Assembly (NCBI GenBank): GCA_963727535.1
Contig: CAVSGR010000001.1
Coordinates: forward strand, 1,105,197 to 1,169,196
Length of the DNA: 64,000 nt
Origin: RBG-16-34-14 sp963727535
Lineage (GTDB): Bacteria; Bacteroidota; Ignavibacteria; Ignavibacteriales; Ignavibacteriaceae
Direction of reading: 5' to 3'
Below the pieces are notes generated by a model. It worked only from the letters and a program-made list of their open reading frames with translations. It searched no databases and was not told the DNA's origin. Shown piece by piece: positions 11,968 to 21,462 of this stretch. Made by a program: the position numbers and the translations under genes. Every line of letters begins with the position of its first letter. The first letter of the stretch is position 1.

Positions 11968-12722
11968 TTTATTATAGTAGCATCGCCGGGAACTTTAAAA
12001 TCAATTGCGATGCTTCTTTTGTTCACAGCCATGCTTTTATAATCAATTGAAACTTTCTGGTTATCCTTTGTATTTTCCAATTCAATTTTATAAGGAACAG
12101 CAACATTTTCAAACAATTCGAACTTTGAATATCTCCCCTCGAGCAGCTTTTCCTCATCACTATTAAAAACCTGGAAATCGGTAATTCCAAGCTGGCGGAT
12201 ATCAACATAATATACCGACTTTCTTAAAGTATTCGGATCAATATATGTAAGAACATATTTGTCGTAATCAACACTATATTTTTCCGGAGGGCGATATAGA
12301 TTATTTGTAAGATTGACCGAACCTATAAACGCATCCATCAACTCACTAAAAGTCAAATTTATTTTAAATATCTGGTTTAATATATCACTGTCAACATCAC
12401 CTTCGTATGCCGTGTTGCTCATTGCGTCATAAAAAATAAAATTTTGCTTCATCACCAAAGCCTGGGCAAGCTCAATTCCAAAAGGACCATACATTGTTAA
12501 ATAAAGAGAATCCGGTTTCTCCAAAACTACTTTAAATGATACACTCTGATTACTGCTTCCATTCCTTACTACAATGGTTCCGTTACCTTCAAAGTTTTCT
12601 ATCCTGCGTCGATTAATTTCAAGTTTCTCTACAAGTCTTTCGGAAGGAAGAATTTCAACATCGTCAGTCGGTTTAGAAGGTACACATCCGGGAATGAACA
12701 CAATAGGAAACAGCAAAAGCAA
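11961..12722 (-). CDS. DUF4292 lipoprotein
   Basis: The protein has about 253 residues. A hydrophobic stretch ends in a lipobox (IPGC at about residues 10-13) followed by a soluble domain with short alternating strands (SVSFKVVLEKPDSLYLTMYG, GIELAQALV) that resembles the LolA/LolB-like DUF4292 family. A role in lipoprotein or lipid handling at the outer membrane is an inference from that fold. The listed start is TTG. A better N-terminus may begin at a TTG near 12747, overlapping the TPR gene's stop as TTGA and reading KKALLIIF; that needs a one-base indel near 12720. It is coupled to the EnvC-like gene downstream. Confidence 0.75.
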   Translation of the reverse strand: MLLLFPIVFIPGCVPSKPTDDVEILPSERLVEKLEINRRRIENFEGNGTIVVRNGSSNQSVSFKVVLEKPDSLYLTMYGPFGIELAQALVMKQNFIFYDAMSNTAYEGDVDSDILNQIFKINLTFSELMDAFIGSVNLTNNLYRPPEKYSVDYDKYVLTYIDPNTLRKSVYYVDIRQLGITDFQVFNSDEEKLLEGRYSKFELFENVAVPYKIELENTKDNQKVSIDYKSMAVNKRSIAIDFKVPGDATIIKW

Positions 12723-12743
12723 ATATTATCAATAAAGCTTTTT

Positions 12744-14552
12744 TCAAATCTCGCCCTTTTCGATTTTATTTTTTAAATCTGTATTAGATGAATCGAGCTT
12801 GTACGCCTTTTGCCAGAGCTGTGATGCAACATCTTTCTTTCCCATCTTAAACATAATATCGCCAAGGTGTTCAAGCATTACAGAACTTTCGCCACCAATT
12901 TTCATAGCTTTTTCGAGATAAGATTTAGCTTCCTCATAATTTCCTAACTTATAATAAACCCACCCGATTGTATCGAGGAAAGAAGAATTTTCAGGTTCTT
13001 TTTTTATGGCGAACTTCACCATATCCAAAGCTGCATCTAACCGTTCGCCCCTCTCAGATAATGAATAAGCATAATTATTATTTACTGTTGCATTTGAAGA
13101 ATCAATCTGCAAGGCATGTTCATAAGTCGAATCACATTTATCCCACATTTTAAGTGCGTCGTAAATCAAACCAAGTGTGCCTAAAATATTTACGTCGTCA
13201 GGACGTATAGCCAAAGCTTTTTTGAGATAAAGAATTGCTTCATCATTTTCTTTAAGCTGACTTAAAGAATAACCATATGCGGATAAGGCATTTATATCAT
13301 TAGGATTAATATCGATGGCAGTTTTAAGATATTCCACTGCTTCCGAATGTCTGCCCTTCTGGGCAAGTGATAGTCCTAAAAGTAAATTAACTACAAAGTC
13401 TTGAGGGAAAAGCTGGTAAGCCTCATTCATTACTGTTATAGCTTCATCATAATGCCTGTTATCAAAAAATAATCCTCCTAACTGGCTCCACGCCTGAGAA
13501 TTTTCCGGGGCGAGGGTTTTAACTTCATCAAAATATCCCAGAGCAGTACTGTCTTTCTTTTCTGTTAAATCGATTGCACCGAGATACATTTTAACCTGCC
13601 AGTCAGTCGTATCTTTATCTACTTTTTCAAAAAGCTTTTTAGCATAGCCAATCATTATTGAATCTTTGAAAGATTGAGCAAAGAAAGAAATTCCAACTTT
13701 TATTTTTGTGTCGAGCGGTATATCGGGTTTCTCAAGAATATAATTGTATTCATCGGCTGCTCCTGCCCAATCACTCTTCTTTATCAGAAGCTGTGCTTTT
13801 CTTTCTCTAGCATCGAGATCATCAGGAGTTAAATCAATTATATCATTAATTATTTTTAATGCTTCATCAATTTTACCTGCTCTTGTATAAACTTCCGATA
13901 ATAATTTCTCAACAACTACGTTTGAAGGATCAATAGTTAATAATTTTTCAAGAGCTTCAGCCGATTCATCGTAATTACCAAGGTTCTCATGAAGTTCTGC
14001 CACACGAATAAGTATATTCCAGTCAGGACCGACGATTTCTGTTATCTTGTTATATATTGCAATTGCCTGTAGCGGCTTAGAATTCTCGTATATCCTTGCA
14101 AGTTTGTAATAAGAATTTATTTGAGTTGAATCGAGTTGAATTATCTTTTCTAATACTGCGGCAGAAGAATCGTACTGATGTGCTGCGGAGAAAACATCCG
14201 ACAACAAATCATAGTATTCAACTTTTTCAGGAGATAACTCGATAGCTTTTTTACTATTCTGAAGTGCGAGCGGAATTTTATTTATTATCATGTAATTTTT
14301 TGCCAGGGCATAATAAACTCCCGCTGCAGGATCGAGCCTGATAGCATCCTGAAACTCCAGTATAGCTTCTGCGTATTCTCCTTTGGCTTCGAGAACAGAT
14401 CCATTAATGAAATGGTCCAAAGCTTCGTTTTTATTCTTTGTCTCATTTTTATCATGAGATGAAATTGTTTTTTTTACCGTTGTCACTTCTTTAGTCGAAG
14501 AACAACCTGCAATAAAAACACCAGCCACAATAACTAAAAATATTTTTGTCAT
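12744..14552 (-). CDS. TPR-repeat lipoprotein
   Basis: The protein has 602 residues, with signal peptide and lipobox at the start (VFIAGCSS, Cys about 17). The rest is a nearly continuous array of tetratricopeptide repeats, roughly fifteen copies of the 34-residue helix pair, with recurring motifs such as AYSLSERGERLDAALD, GLIYDALKMWDKCD and GWVYYKLGNYEEAKSYL. It should be an envelope scaffold for protein assemblies. It is the first gene of a three-gene operon with the DUF4292 lipoprotein and the EnvC-like protein, which suggests a role in envelope biogenesis or cell division. Partner unknown. Confidence 0.85.
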   Translation of the reverse strand: MTKIFLVIVAGVFIAGCSSTKEVTTVKKTISSHDKNETKNKNEALDHFINGSVLEAKGEYAEAILEFQDAIRLDPAAGVYYALAKNYMIINKIPLALQNSKKAIELSPEKVEYYDLLSDVFSAAHQYDSSAAVLEKIIQLDSTQINSYYKLARIYENSKPLQAIAIYNKITEIVGPDWNILIRVAELHENLGNYDESAEALEKLLTIDPSNVVVEKLLSEVYTRAGKIDEALKIINDIIDLTPDDLDARERKAQLLIKKSDWAGAADEYNYILEKPDIPLDTKIKVGISFFAQSFKDSIMIGYAKKLFEKVDKDTTDWQVKMYLGAIDLTEKKDSTALGYFDEVKTLAPENSQAWSQLGGLFFDNRHYDEAITVMNEAYQLFPQDFVVNLLLGLSLAQKGRHSEAVEYLKTAIDINPNDINALSAYGYSLSQLKENDEAILYLKKALAIRPDDVNILGTLGLIYDALKMWDKCDSTYEHALQIDSSNATVNNNYAYSLSERGERLDAALDMVKFAIKKEPENSSFLDTIGWVYYKLGNYEEAKSYLEKAMKIGGESSVMLEHLGDIMFKMGKKDVASQLWQKAYKLDSSNTDLKNKIEKGEI

Positions 14553-14700
14553 ATCTCGTTTGAAAAAATATTACTCAACTAGTTTAATAACAAGGTAATC
14601 ACTTTTGGTCAAGAAAATTTCTCTGCCTATGGTGCAACAATCGCGCTTATGTTGATTGCAAATATACTAAACTATATCTTTGCATAAAGTGGATAAACTT

Positions 14701-15645
14701 ATGGAAACATTTGACCTCGGCTTAGCTTTTATCTGGGAATACGACACAGACTTCATTAATCTTATTGAAGGGACCTTACAAAAAGCTGGCTTAACAACAT
14801 TCCTGGTTCAGGAACACAATGTTTATGAAGTAACAGAAAAAATCAGGGACAGGAAATTATCATTTAAATTTTATCTCGACCGGGCTTCTGACGTGGAACC
14901 GGCATTCGAGGAGATTGGGAGAATTCTTACAAGGAGAAAAGCGACAATAATAAATCCTTATAAAAAGATTCAACTAGCAATTGATAAAGCCAGCATGCAC
15001 CTGGAATTTATTAATGCAGGTTTGAATGTCCCTCATTCAATTATTATTCCTCCGCATAATGAATTAGAAGATGTGAAATTAACTGTAGAAGATTTATCAA
15101 TTCTTGGGAGACCTTTTATTATAAAACCGTGCAATACAACTGGAGGCGGCGTTGGTGTTGTTACAGGAGCCGAAACGTTAATGGAGGTTTTACAAGAAAG
15201 GCGTGTAAACACAGACGACAAATATATAATCCAGGAAAAAGTTTATCCCAGTATTCTTGAAGGAAAGCGTGCATGGTTCCGCTGCTTCTGGGCTTTCAAC
15301 AAACCAATTGCGGTTTGGTGGGATGATATGACACATATTTACGAAGAACTAAGTGGTGAAGATATTATAAGATTTGGCTTGAAAAGACTTTTATATAAAA
15401 CAAAAATTATTGCAAAGGTAACAGAGCTTGATTTCTTTTCAACAGAAATTGTTTTAAATAATGAAAAGAAATTCGTAGTAATAGATTATGTTAACGACCA
15501 ATGTGATATGAGATTTAAATCTAAACATAAAGATGGAGTTCCGGATTTAACTGTAAAGCAAATAATCAATAATCTCAAAAATTATATTGTAAGAATTAAA
15601 AAACAGGAAGCTATCAATAAGAATACTCAAAACCAGAGTGAATAA
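14701..15645 (+). CDS. ATP-grasp family enzyme
   Basis: The protein has about 314 residues from the ATG at 14701; TTG and GTG codons slightly upstream are alternatives. The ATP-grasp core is visible: RPFIIKPCNTTGGGVGVV (about 140-157, the glycine-rich loop with its lysine), the hinge region YIIQEKVYP, and the metal-binding end VIDYVNDQCDMR. Such enzymes join a carboxylate to an amine or thiol using ATP. The N-terminal half (LGLAFIWEYDTDFINLI) looks like the usual pre-grasp domain. The substrate cannot be deduced. It overlaps the following small membrane protein by eight bases. Confidence 0.75.
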   Translation: METFDLGLAFIWEYDTDFINLIEGTLQKAGLTTFLVQEHNVYEVTEKIRDRKLSFKFYLDRASDVEPAFEEIGRILTRRKATIINPYKKIQLAIDKASMHLEFINAGLNVPHSIIIPPHNELEDVKLTVEDLSILGRPFIIKPCNTTGGGVGVVTGAETLMEVLQERRVNTDDKYIIQEKVYPSILEGKRAWFRCFWAFNKPIAVWWDDMTHIYEELSGEDIIRFGLKRLLYKTKIIAKVTELDFFSTEIVLNNEKKFVVIDYVNDQCDMRFKSKHKDGVPDLTVKQIINNLKNYIVRIKKQEAINKNTQNQSE

Positions 15646-16027
15646 AAGGAAGATAAATATTTATACTATTATTATAATGTCATTGTTAATCGGGGGACTA
15701 CTTTTTTATCATTATTTCATAAACATTTATGAAGTAATCGTGTCTGCCGAACCCGAAGCTTTGTATGCCGATAATCAATCTGAAATTGTTGTATCGGTTG
15801 TTCCTTTAAATTCTTTCGGTTGGAGAGCTTTATTCAGAACAGCAAGCGCAGAGTTTGAAATAAAAGAAGGACTTCCTCTTGTCGAAATTATTAAAATAGA
15901 TAAAGAAAACGGTAAGATGATTTTAAAAGCCAAATCAGAAAAAGGGAAAGTTGTTATCGAAATAAAATCTCCCTTCTCACTCTTGCCGACGATCATAGAA
16001 ATTCCGATATATCCGAATTATGGTTAA
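15638..16027 (+). CDS. Membrane-anchored protein with Ig-like domain, function unknown
   Basis: The protein has 129 residues. An N-terminal membrane anchor (about residues 8-28, IYTIIIMSLLIGGLLFYHYF) is followed by a beta-rich domain of about 95 residues beginning EVIVSAEPEALYADNQSE. Phrases such as ADNQSEIVVSVVPLN resemble bacterial Ig-like (BIG-type) folds that project from the membrane. Its start lies inside the end of the ATP-grasp gene, so the two are co-translated. I do not recognise a named family. Confidence 0.7.
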   Translation: MNKRKINIYTIIIMSLLIGGLLFYHYFINIYEVIVSAEPEALYADNQSEIVVSVVPLNSFGWRALFRTASAEFEIKEGLPLVEIIKIDKENGKMILKAKSEKGKVVIEIKSPFSLLPTIIEIPIYPNYG

Positions 16028-16075
16028 ATTTTTTATTAAGTTTGTTTTGTTGATTTACAGTCACTCTTAACGGCA

Positions 16076-16843
16076 ATGAAAAAATTCTTAATTCTCTTTT
16101 TATTAATTCCACAATTTTCAGTTTTTGCCCAGGGCTCAGCGGGTGATAAAGCAAAATTTGAATACCGCTATCTCGTCGATATGCCTACTGCAGGAATATT
16201 AGATAAAGGATTTGTCGGTGTTGTTGCAGATATTTTGCCTTATGGAGAATTAATTTCAAGAATCGAAGTCGGTGTTTTTGAAAATATTAGTTTTGGTATT
16301 TCTTATGGTGGAAATAATGTGATTGGTGCCGGTACTCCAGACTGGAACAAATTGCCGGGAATAAATCTTAGAGTCAGAATAATTAACGAATCTGTAACTG
16401 TTCCCTCAATTACTTTGGGTTTTGATTCGCAAGGCAAAGGAGAATATTTCGACAAAGAAAAAAGATATGCAATAAAATCGCCGGGTTTTTTTGCCGCAGT
16501 CAGCAAAAATTTTGAGTTGCTCGGTTATTTATGTTTGCACGCAACCGCCAATTATTCACTTGAAGGAACGGATGGAGATAATTTCGTTAACCTGAGAGCG
16601 GGAATTGAAAAAACTATCGGTCCTAATATTTCGATTGTTGCAGATTATGATTTTACTCTTAACGATAACGCAACGAAAATCTTCGGTGAAGGAAACGGTT
16701 ATCTTAATGCAGGAATTAGATGGGCTGTTGGAGAAGGCTTCACTATTGGCTTCGACTTAAGAGATTTGCTCGACAATAAAACATGGAGCCCAAGTACTGC
16801 CGACCGTGCCTTAAGAATCGAATATATTAAGAGCATATTCTGA
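16076..16843 (+). CDS. YjbH-like outer-membrane barrel protein
   Basis: The protein has 255 residues, with a clear signal peptide (MKKFLILFLLIPQFSVFAQ). The mature part is an outer-membrane-type beta sequence of repeated short strands with Gly and aromatic ends (FENISFGISYGGNNVIG, INLRVRIINESVTVPSITLG, NLRAGIEKTIGPNISIVADYDF), similar to YjbH/capsule-associated barrels. Function is inferred only from fold. It follows the small Ig-like protein by 48 bases in the same direction and may be in that transcript. Confidence 0.65.
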   Translation: MKKFLILFLLIPQFSVFAQGSAGDKAKFEYRYLVDMPTAGILDKGFVGVVADILPYGELISRIEVGVFENISFGISYGGNNVIGAGTPDWNKLPGINLRVRIINESVTVPSITLGFDSQGKGEYFDKEKRYAIKSPGFFAAVSKNFELLGYLCLHATANYSLEGTDGDNFVNLRAGIEKTIGPNISIVADYDFTLNDNATKIFGEGNGYLNAGIRWAVGEGFTIGFDLRDLLDNKTWSPSTADRALRIEYIKSIF

Positions 16844-17035
16844 TTGTCTGTTCATAATAAACCTTCTTTAATCTCACCTTGTCTTATATAATGTACAGAA
16901 TAGTTTAGTTTTATATACAGAGGCAAAAAGATTGAGTGGAAATTTTGTAGAAAGCGGCATTTTTTTATCCTTTAATCAGGCTTAATTTTTGTCCATATTC
17001 ATTTAGTTTTTAAGTGTTTTAAGTGGAGTGATAAA

Positions 17036-18103
17036 ATGAAAAGATTAAAATTATATATTCCTGCCTTGATAGTTCCTTTTTTTATTGCAGGCTGTTATAC
17101 CCAACTTGCAATGAGACCTTCCGCCAATGATTATCCTTATGAACAATCACAGGATAACGGAGATAGTTATTCCGACGCTCCGGCTGATTCAGAAGAATAC
17201 TACACAGATACTGAACCATATGACAGTGATTATGACTATAATGAATATAGTGATAATCAGGACGCCGAAATAAACAACTATTATATCGGGACATATCCTT
17301 TCTATCACAGATATTACTGGGGATATTACCCATCGGTCTATTTCGGATTTAATTCTGGTTATTCATATTATGATCCTTACTCTTGGGATCCATTCTATTA
17401 TGGAACCTGGTGCGGTTCATATTATTATCCACCTTACTATTCTTATTACAATTATTATCCCGGTTATTATTATTCAGGCTATGCATATCCATATTACGGC
17501 GGGCATTGGTATTCAGGACAGGGGACGTACCGTGAAAGAAGTAAAGATGGGTATAGGCTTCGCAACAATGACGGCTTAAGATCAAGCTATTCATCTAGAG
17601 GATCTTTAACGCGAAGCAGCAATACGAGATTAAACAAAACTGCTGGGGTCAGCAATAGAGATGCTAATACAGTCAAGAATCCAACAAGGAGCGGAGTATC
17701 AGGCAGATCAGGCTATGATTTAAGAAAGATACGGAATGAGCGCCCGATTGAGAAAAGGACAAAAGAAAGCAATACGATTAGAAATAAAAACGAAAGGAAA
17801 AGCACTTCTCCAAATACTATCAGGAAGAATACGAACAAAAATTATGATTCCCGCTATAAAAGACCTGAAAACAGATCATATCATAACGGAAATAAACAAA
17901 AAACTGAAAGAAAAAGTGGCGTAAGAGAACGGACAAAAAGTAGTAATATTCCTAAATCTTACTCCCCGCCTCAAAAGAACTATAATCCACCTCAGAGAAG
18001 TTATTCACCACCTCAGAGAAGCTCTAGTCCCCCACGAAGCAGCGGAGGAAGCGGTAACAGCCGTGGTGGTGGTAATAATTCTGGAGGAGGAAAAAGGAGG
18101 TAA
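17036..18103 (+). CDS. Tyr-rich, basic low-complexity lipoprotein
   Basis: The protein has 355 residues. A signal peptide ends in the lipobox IAGC (Cys about 20), followed by YTQLAMRP. Residues about 35-80 are acidic. Residues about 80-165 are extremely rich in Tyr with Gly, Pro and Ser (for example YYYPPYYSYYNYYPGYYYSG). Residues 170-355 are basic, Ser/Asn/Arg/Pro-rich and probably disordered, ending in Gly/Ser/Arg repeats. No enzymatic motif is present. The composition suits an adhesive, amyloid-like or surface-matrix protein; that is inference. The next gene encodes a smaller lipoprotein with the same GCYT lipobox, five bases away. Confidence 0.75.
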   Translation: MKRLKLYIPALIVPFFIAGCYTQLAMRPSANDYPYEQSQDNGDSYSDAPADSEEYYTDTEPYDSDYDYNEYSDNQDAEINNYYIGTYPFYHRYYWGYYPSVYFGFNSGYSYYDPYSWDPFYYGTWCGSYYYPPYYSYYNYYPGYYYSGYAYPYYGGHWYSGQGTYRERSKDGYRLRNNDGLRSSYSSRGSLTRSSNTRLNKTAGVSNRDANTVKNPTRSGVSGRSGYDLRKIRNERPIEKRTKESNTIRNKNERKSTSPNTIRKNTNKNYDSRYKRPENRSYHNGNKQKTERKSGVRERTKSSNIPKSYSPPQKNYNPPQRSYSPPQRSSSPPRSSGGSGNSRGGGNNSGGGKRR

Positions 18104-18108
18104 GAGAA

Positions 18109-18627
18109 ATGAGACCTCTTAATAAAATATTATTCTTAATTACAATTGTAATTTCATTCTTTATCTCCGGGTGTTACACAGTACTCTGGACACCTGAAGA
18201 AGAACTTCCAAATGAAAGCACTTATCAGCAGGATAGCGGTAGTGCCTATTACAATGATGATTACTATTATTATTATGATTATCCATGGTGGTTAACAGCC
18301 AGCTATCCTGTAACAAATATGAATGATAATAATACAAATGAACGTAATAGAGATATCAATGCTTTAAGAAACACAGGTGATGGAAGAGGAACACCTGATA
18401 GAAGAGATGTTTTAATTCCACCGCCTGCTACTATAAATGATAATACAAACACTAACTCGAATAATAATTCAAATAACACAAACACTAATCAAAATACAGA
18501 AGTAAGAAAATCAACCAGTTCCAGTAATACTAATTCTAATAACAATTCGGCACGGCAGAGTTCAGGTAATAATTCAAGTATAAGAAATAGCAGTGGCGAC
18601 AGAAACAATGGCGGCGGGAGAAAATAA
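18109..18627 (+). CDS. Asn/Ser-rich low-complexity lipoprotein
   Basis: The protein has 172 residues. Signal peptide and lipobox (FISGCYTVLWTPEEE, Cys about 22) are followed by a short Tyr-rich acidic segment (DDYYYYYDYPWW) and then a long Asn/Thr/Ser-rich tail (about 85-172), largely runs of Asn with Thr and Ser. The lipobox and the Tyr-rich patch resemble those of the preceding protein, so the pair likely arose by duplication. It is followed after three bases by an outer-membrane barrel gene, and the three probably form one operon. Function unknown. Confidence 0.75.
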   Translation: MRPLNKILFLITIVISFFISGCYTVLWTPEEELPNESTYQQDSGSAYYNDDYYYYYDYPWWLTASYPVTNMNDNNTNERNRDINALRNTGDGRGTPDRRDVLIPPPATINDNTNTNSNNNSNNTNTNQNTEVRKSTSSSNTNSNNNSARQSSGNNSSIRNSSGDRNNGGGRK

Positions 18628-18630
18628 AAA

Positions 18631-20061
18631 ATGTTTACTCGTATATCCAGAAAAATATTAATTCTATCATGTATAATTGCTTTAAATTCATCTTTTATAT
18701 CTGCACAGGATGTTAATGATGTTTTACGTGTTGCAATTCCCGGACTTGGCTCAGACGCAAGAGCACTTGGAATGGGAAACAGCTACATAGCTTTAAGCGA
18801 CGACGGCTCGGCATCTTTTTTTAATCCGGCAGGATTCGGATTACTTAAGAGGCTGGAATTCACAGGCGGACTAAGTTATGCGGGCTTCGATAACAATGTA
18901 AACTTTTTTAATAACAATACTCCCTATTCAAACAGTAATACTAAATTAAACCAGCTAAGTTTTGCATTCCCCTTCCCTACTTTACAGGGAAGCTTGGTTT
19001 TTGCTTTGTCTTATCACACGACTAAAGATTTAACGGGAGCAACAAAATTTGATGGATTTAACGGCAGTAATACTTCATTGATCCAGAATTTGATTAATAC
19101 AGATATCCCTTACGATTTATATCTAACTGATCTCAACTATAACACTCCTATAGCTGGTAATCTTAACCAAAGTGGAAGTATTCTAAATTCTGGCAGTATT
19201 AATAACTGGACTTTTTCAGGCGCATTAGAAGTATACAAGAATCTTTTTATCGGTGCTAATCTTAATATAAACTCAGGAAATTTTAAATCTAATAATGATT
19301 ATTATGAAGATGATACAAAACATCTTTACCAGGGAAGAACAGATCCAACAGATTCAACTACTGCCGATTTTAAGACGTTTCATCTAAACAGAATACTTGA
19401 CTGGGATATTTCCGGCTGGGATGCGAAAATTGGATTTTTATATCAGCTTGAGAATAATGCAAGATTTGGTTTGACAGTTCAATTCCCAAAAACTTATGAT
19501 ATAAAAGAAAAATTCACTGTTAATGGCTCAAGCGAGTTTGGAAGCGGGTTTATATATGACCTGAGCAGTAATAAATATAGTGATAATGTGGAATACGAAA
19601 TTGAAACTCCATTTGAGCTTGGAGCAGGTTTTTCTGTTAATTATGTTGGACTCGTTTTCAGTGCACAGGCAACAATTATTGATTATTCACAAACCACATT
19701 TAAAAATGTAGATGGATTGACTGAACAGTATGCTGAAAATCTTAACAAGAATATTAAAGATCAGTTAAGATCTGTTTTCAATTTTAACCTTGGCATTGAA
19801 TATAATGTTCCGGGCGGTTTAAGATTAAGAGGCGGATATTTCGTTCAGCCATCTCCTTACCAGGGTGATCCTTCTGAATTTAACAGAAAGTATTTAACCG
19901 CTGGTATAGGATTTCTAACTAATGAAACAGTAGGTTTGGATTTTGCTTATGCTTACGGATGGTGGAAAGATTTCGGTGATAATTATGGTACAAACGTTTC
20001 AAGAACATTTCAGGATGTTAAAACACATCAATTTATTATGACAGGAACATACCGTTTTTAA
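18631..20061 (+). CDS. Outer-membrane barrel of the PorV/OmpP1/FadL kind
   Basis: The protein has 476 residues, with a signal peptide (about 1-25, ending SFISAQ). The mature N-terminus, VLRVAIPGLGSDARALGMGN followed by SYIALSDDGSASFFNPAG, is the typical start of PorV/FadL-type barrels; the Asn-Pro-Ala-Gly motif is conserved there. The remainder is alternating strands ending in an aromatic residue (TGTYRF), the usual outer-membrane C-terminal signature. PorV shuttles T9SS cargo and FadL takes up hydrophobic compounds; the sequence alone does not decide between them. It is the last gene of the lipoprotein operon and is followed by a strong terminator at 20092. Confidence 0.75.
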   Translation: MFTRISRKILILSCIIALNSSFISAQDVNDVLRVAIPGLGSDARALGMGNSYIALSDDGSASFFNPAGFGLLKRLEFTGGLSYAGFDNNVNFFNNNTPYSNSNTKLNQLSFAFPFPTLQGSLVFALSYHTTKDLTGATKFDGFNGSNTSLIQNLINTDIPYDLYLTDLNYNTPIAGNLNQSGSILNSGSINNWTFSGALEVYKNLFIGANLNINSGNFKSNNDYYEDDTKHLYQGRTDPTDSTTADFKTFHLNRILDWDISGWDAKIGFLYQLENNARFGLTVQFPKTYDIKEKFTVNGSSEFGSGFIYDLSSNKYSDNVEYEIETPFELGAGFSVNYVGLVFSAQATIIDYSQTTFKNVDGLTEQYAENLNKNIKDQLRSVFNFNLGIEYNVPGGLRLRGGYFVQPSPYQGDPSEFNRKYLTAGIGFLTNETVGLDFAYAYGWWKDFGDNYGTNVSRTFQDVKTHQFIMTGTYRF

Positions 20062-20091
20062 CACTTCACTTTTAATTTGACAGCGATTTAT

Positions 20092-20124
20092 AAGCATCTT
20101 ATTTTGATATAAGATGCTTTTTTA
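20092..20124 (+). terminator. Rho-independent terminator after the barrel gene
   Basis: An inverted repeat AAGCATCTTAT / ATAAGATGCTT with a four-base loop is followed directly by a run of T. It lies 30 bases after the stop codon at 20061 and ends the lipoprotein-barrel operon. Confidence 0.8.
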
Positions 20125-20190
20125 TTTTAAAATAGTTTTTAACCGATGTATTAATAATCCATTGAAAGACGATCTATTTTTCTTAATAGC

Positions 20191-20208
20191 CCCGACATTT
20201 ATGTCGGG
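20191..20208. repeat. REP-like palindrome (CCCGACATTTATGTCGGG)
   Basis: This is a perfect palindromic stem with an A/T-rich centre. The same family recurs at 31427-31446 and 31534-31553 with a different centre. It is intergenic and is probably a non-coding dispersed repeat. Confidence 0.75.
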
Positions 20209-20248
20209 AGAAAGGGGGATTTATAAAAGGGGTTTTAAAATAAATTTG

Positions 20249-20319
<71 letters not shown>

Positions 20320-20390
20320 AAAAGGGGGATCTTATAAACGGGGCTTTAACCCAAATTTGCTAAAGCCAAGAGTTCGTTCTTCTTTTTCAA

Positions 20391-20404
20391 CGAGCTAAAA
20401 CTCG
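20391..20404. repeat. REP-like palindrome (CGAGCTAAAACTCG)
   Basis: This is a short palindrome just upstream of rsgA that leads into CTCGTGGCTATT. It matches the palindrome at 58120-58139 on the opposite strand. Confidence 0.65.
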
Positions 20405-20419
20405 TGGCTATTATTAATA

Positions 20420-21397
20420 TTGAAGAGAGCAACAATAATTAAAGGAACTGTCAGCCGTATAGAAAGCAAAGATTATTACACCTTCACAGAAAATGAAGAT
20501 GAATTAATCCGTTGCAGCCTCAAGGGTAAATTCAAGAAAGAATTTGGTTTAAAGAAAGACAAGCTTTATCTAACTGACATTGTAACTATAGGAGATTTTG
20601 TTGAATTCGACATGAACGATGACGGAACCGGGGTAATATATAAAATAGAAAAAAGAAATAATTATATTTCAAGAAAAGCCCCGAGAATAAGAGGCGCCGG
20701 CTACAGAGGCGAAAGACTTGAGCAGGTGATTGCTGCAAACATTGATAAATTGTTTATTGTTGGTAGCGTGCACGAACCCGAATTTAACAACAAAGCTATC
20801 GACAGATTTATCATAACCGGTGAAAGTTCTCACCTACAAATAATAATTGTGATTAACAAAACTGATCTTGATAAAGAGAACATTGCTGAAGACTGGGAAT
20901 CGTTATACCAAAGAATAGGTTACAAAGTAATTTTATCAAGTACGGTTTCCAGGGAAGGAATTGAAGAAATTAAAAACGAAGCTGAAAAATATAAGAATAT
21001 TTTCTGGGGACATTCGGGTGTTGGCAAATCATCTTTACTTAACTCAATCTATCCGGAATTAAATCTTGAAACCCGGAACATAAGTTCTTTTACGGATAAA
21101 GGGACTCATAAAACCGTCACTTCAATTATGATAAAGACTGACCCAAACACTTATGTAATTGATACTCCTGGCGTAAGAGAAATTGAACCGTATGGAATTA
21201 AAAAAGAAGATCTTGGCCATTACTTCATTGAATTTTTATCTTATGCCGAACAATGCCGTTTTAGTACCTGTACTCATTTCCATGAGCCGGATTGCGCTGT
21301 AATTGAAGCTGTAAAGAACGAGAAAATATCGGGAATACGGTACGACAGCTATTTAAGAATGCTCGAAACAATAGAAGAAGAAATCATATATAAATAG
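20420..21397 (+). CDS. rsgA: Ribosome small-subunit-dependent GTPase RsgA
   Basis: The protein has 325 residues. RsgA is a circularly permuted GTPase that checks maturation of the 30S subunit. An OB-fold N-terminus (about 1-80) precedes the G4 motif INKTDLD, G1 GHSGVGKSSLLN, G2 THKTVT and G3 DTPGVRE, in the permuted order G4-G1-G3 expected for this family. The C-terminus has the zinc-binding pattern CRFSTCTHFHEPDC. The start codon is TTG at 20420; no better start is visible. The gene lies just downstream of the poly-A/repeat region and upstream of menF. Confidence 0.95.
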   Translation: MKRATIIKGTVSRIESKDYYTFTENEDELIRCSLKGKFKKEFGLKKDKLYLTDIVTIGDFVEFDMNDDGTGVIYKIEKRNNYISRKAPRIRGAGYRGERLEQVIAANIDKLFIVGSVHEPEFNNKAIDRFIITGESSHLQIIIVINKTDLDKENIAEDWESLYQRIGYKVILSSTVSREGIEEIKNEAEKYKNIFWGHSGVGKSSLLNSIYPELNLETRNISSFTDKGTHKTVTSIMIKTDPNTYVIDTPGVREIEPYGIKKEDLGHYFIEFLSYAEQCRFSTCTHFHEPDCAVIEAVKNEKISGIRYDSYLRMLETIEEEIIYK

Positions 21398-21462
21398 TTT
21401 TTCCACAATTTGAAAGAACTTAATCAAACTTTATATTTGGAATGACAATAATTGCGTGATTG

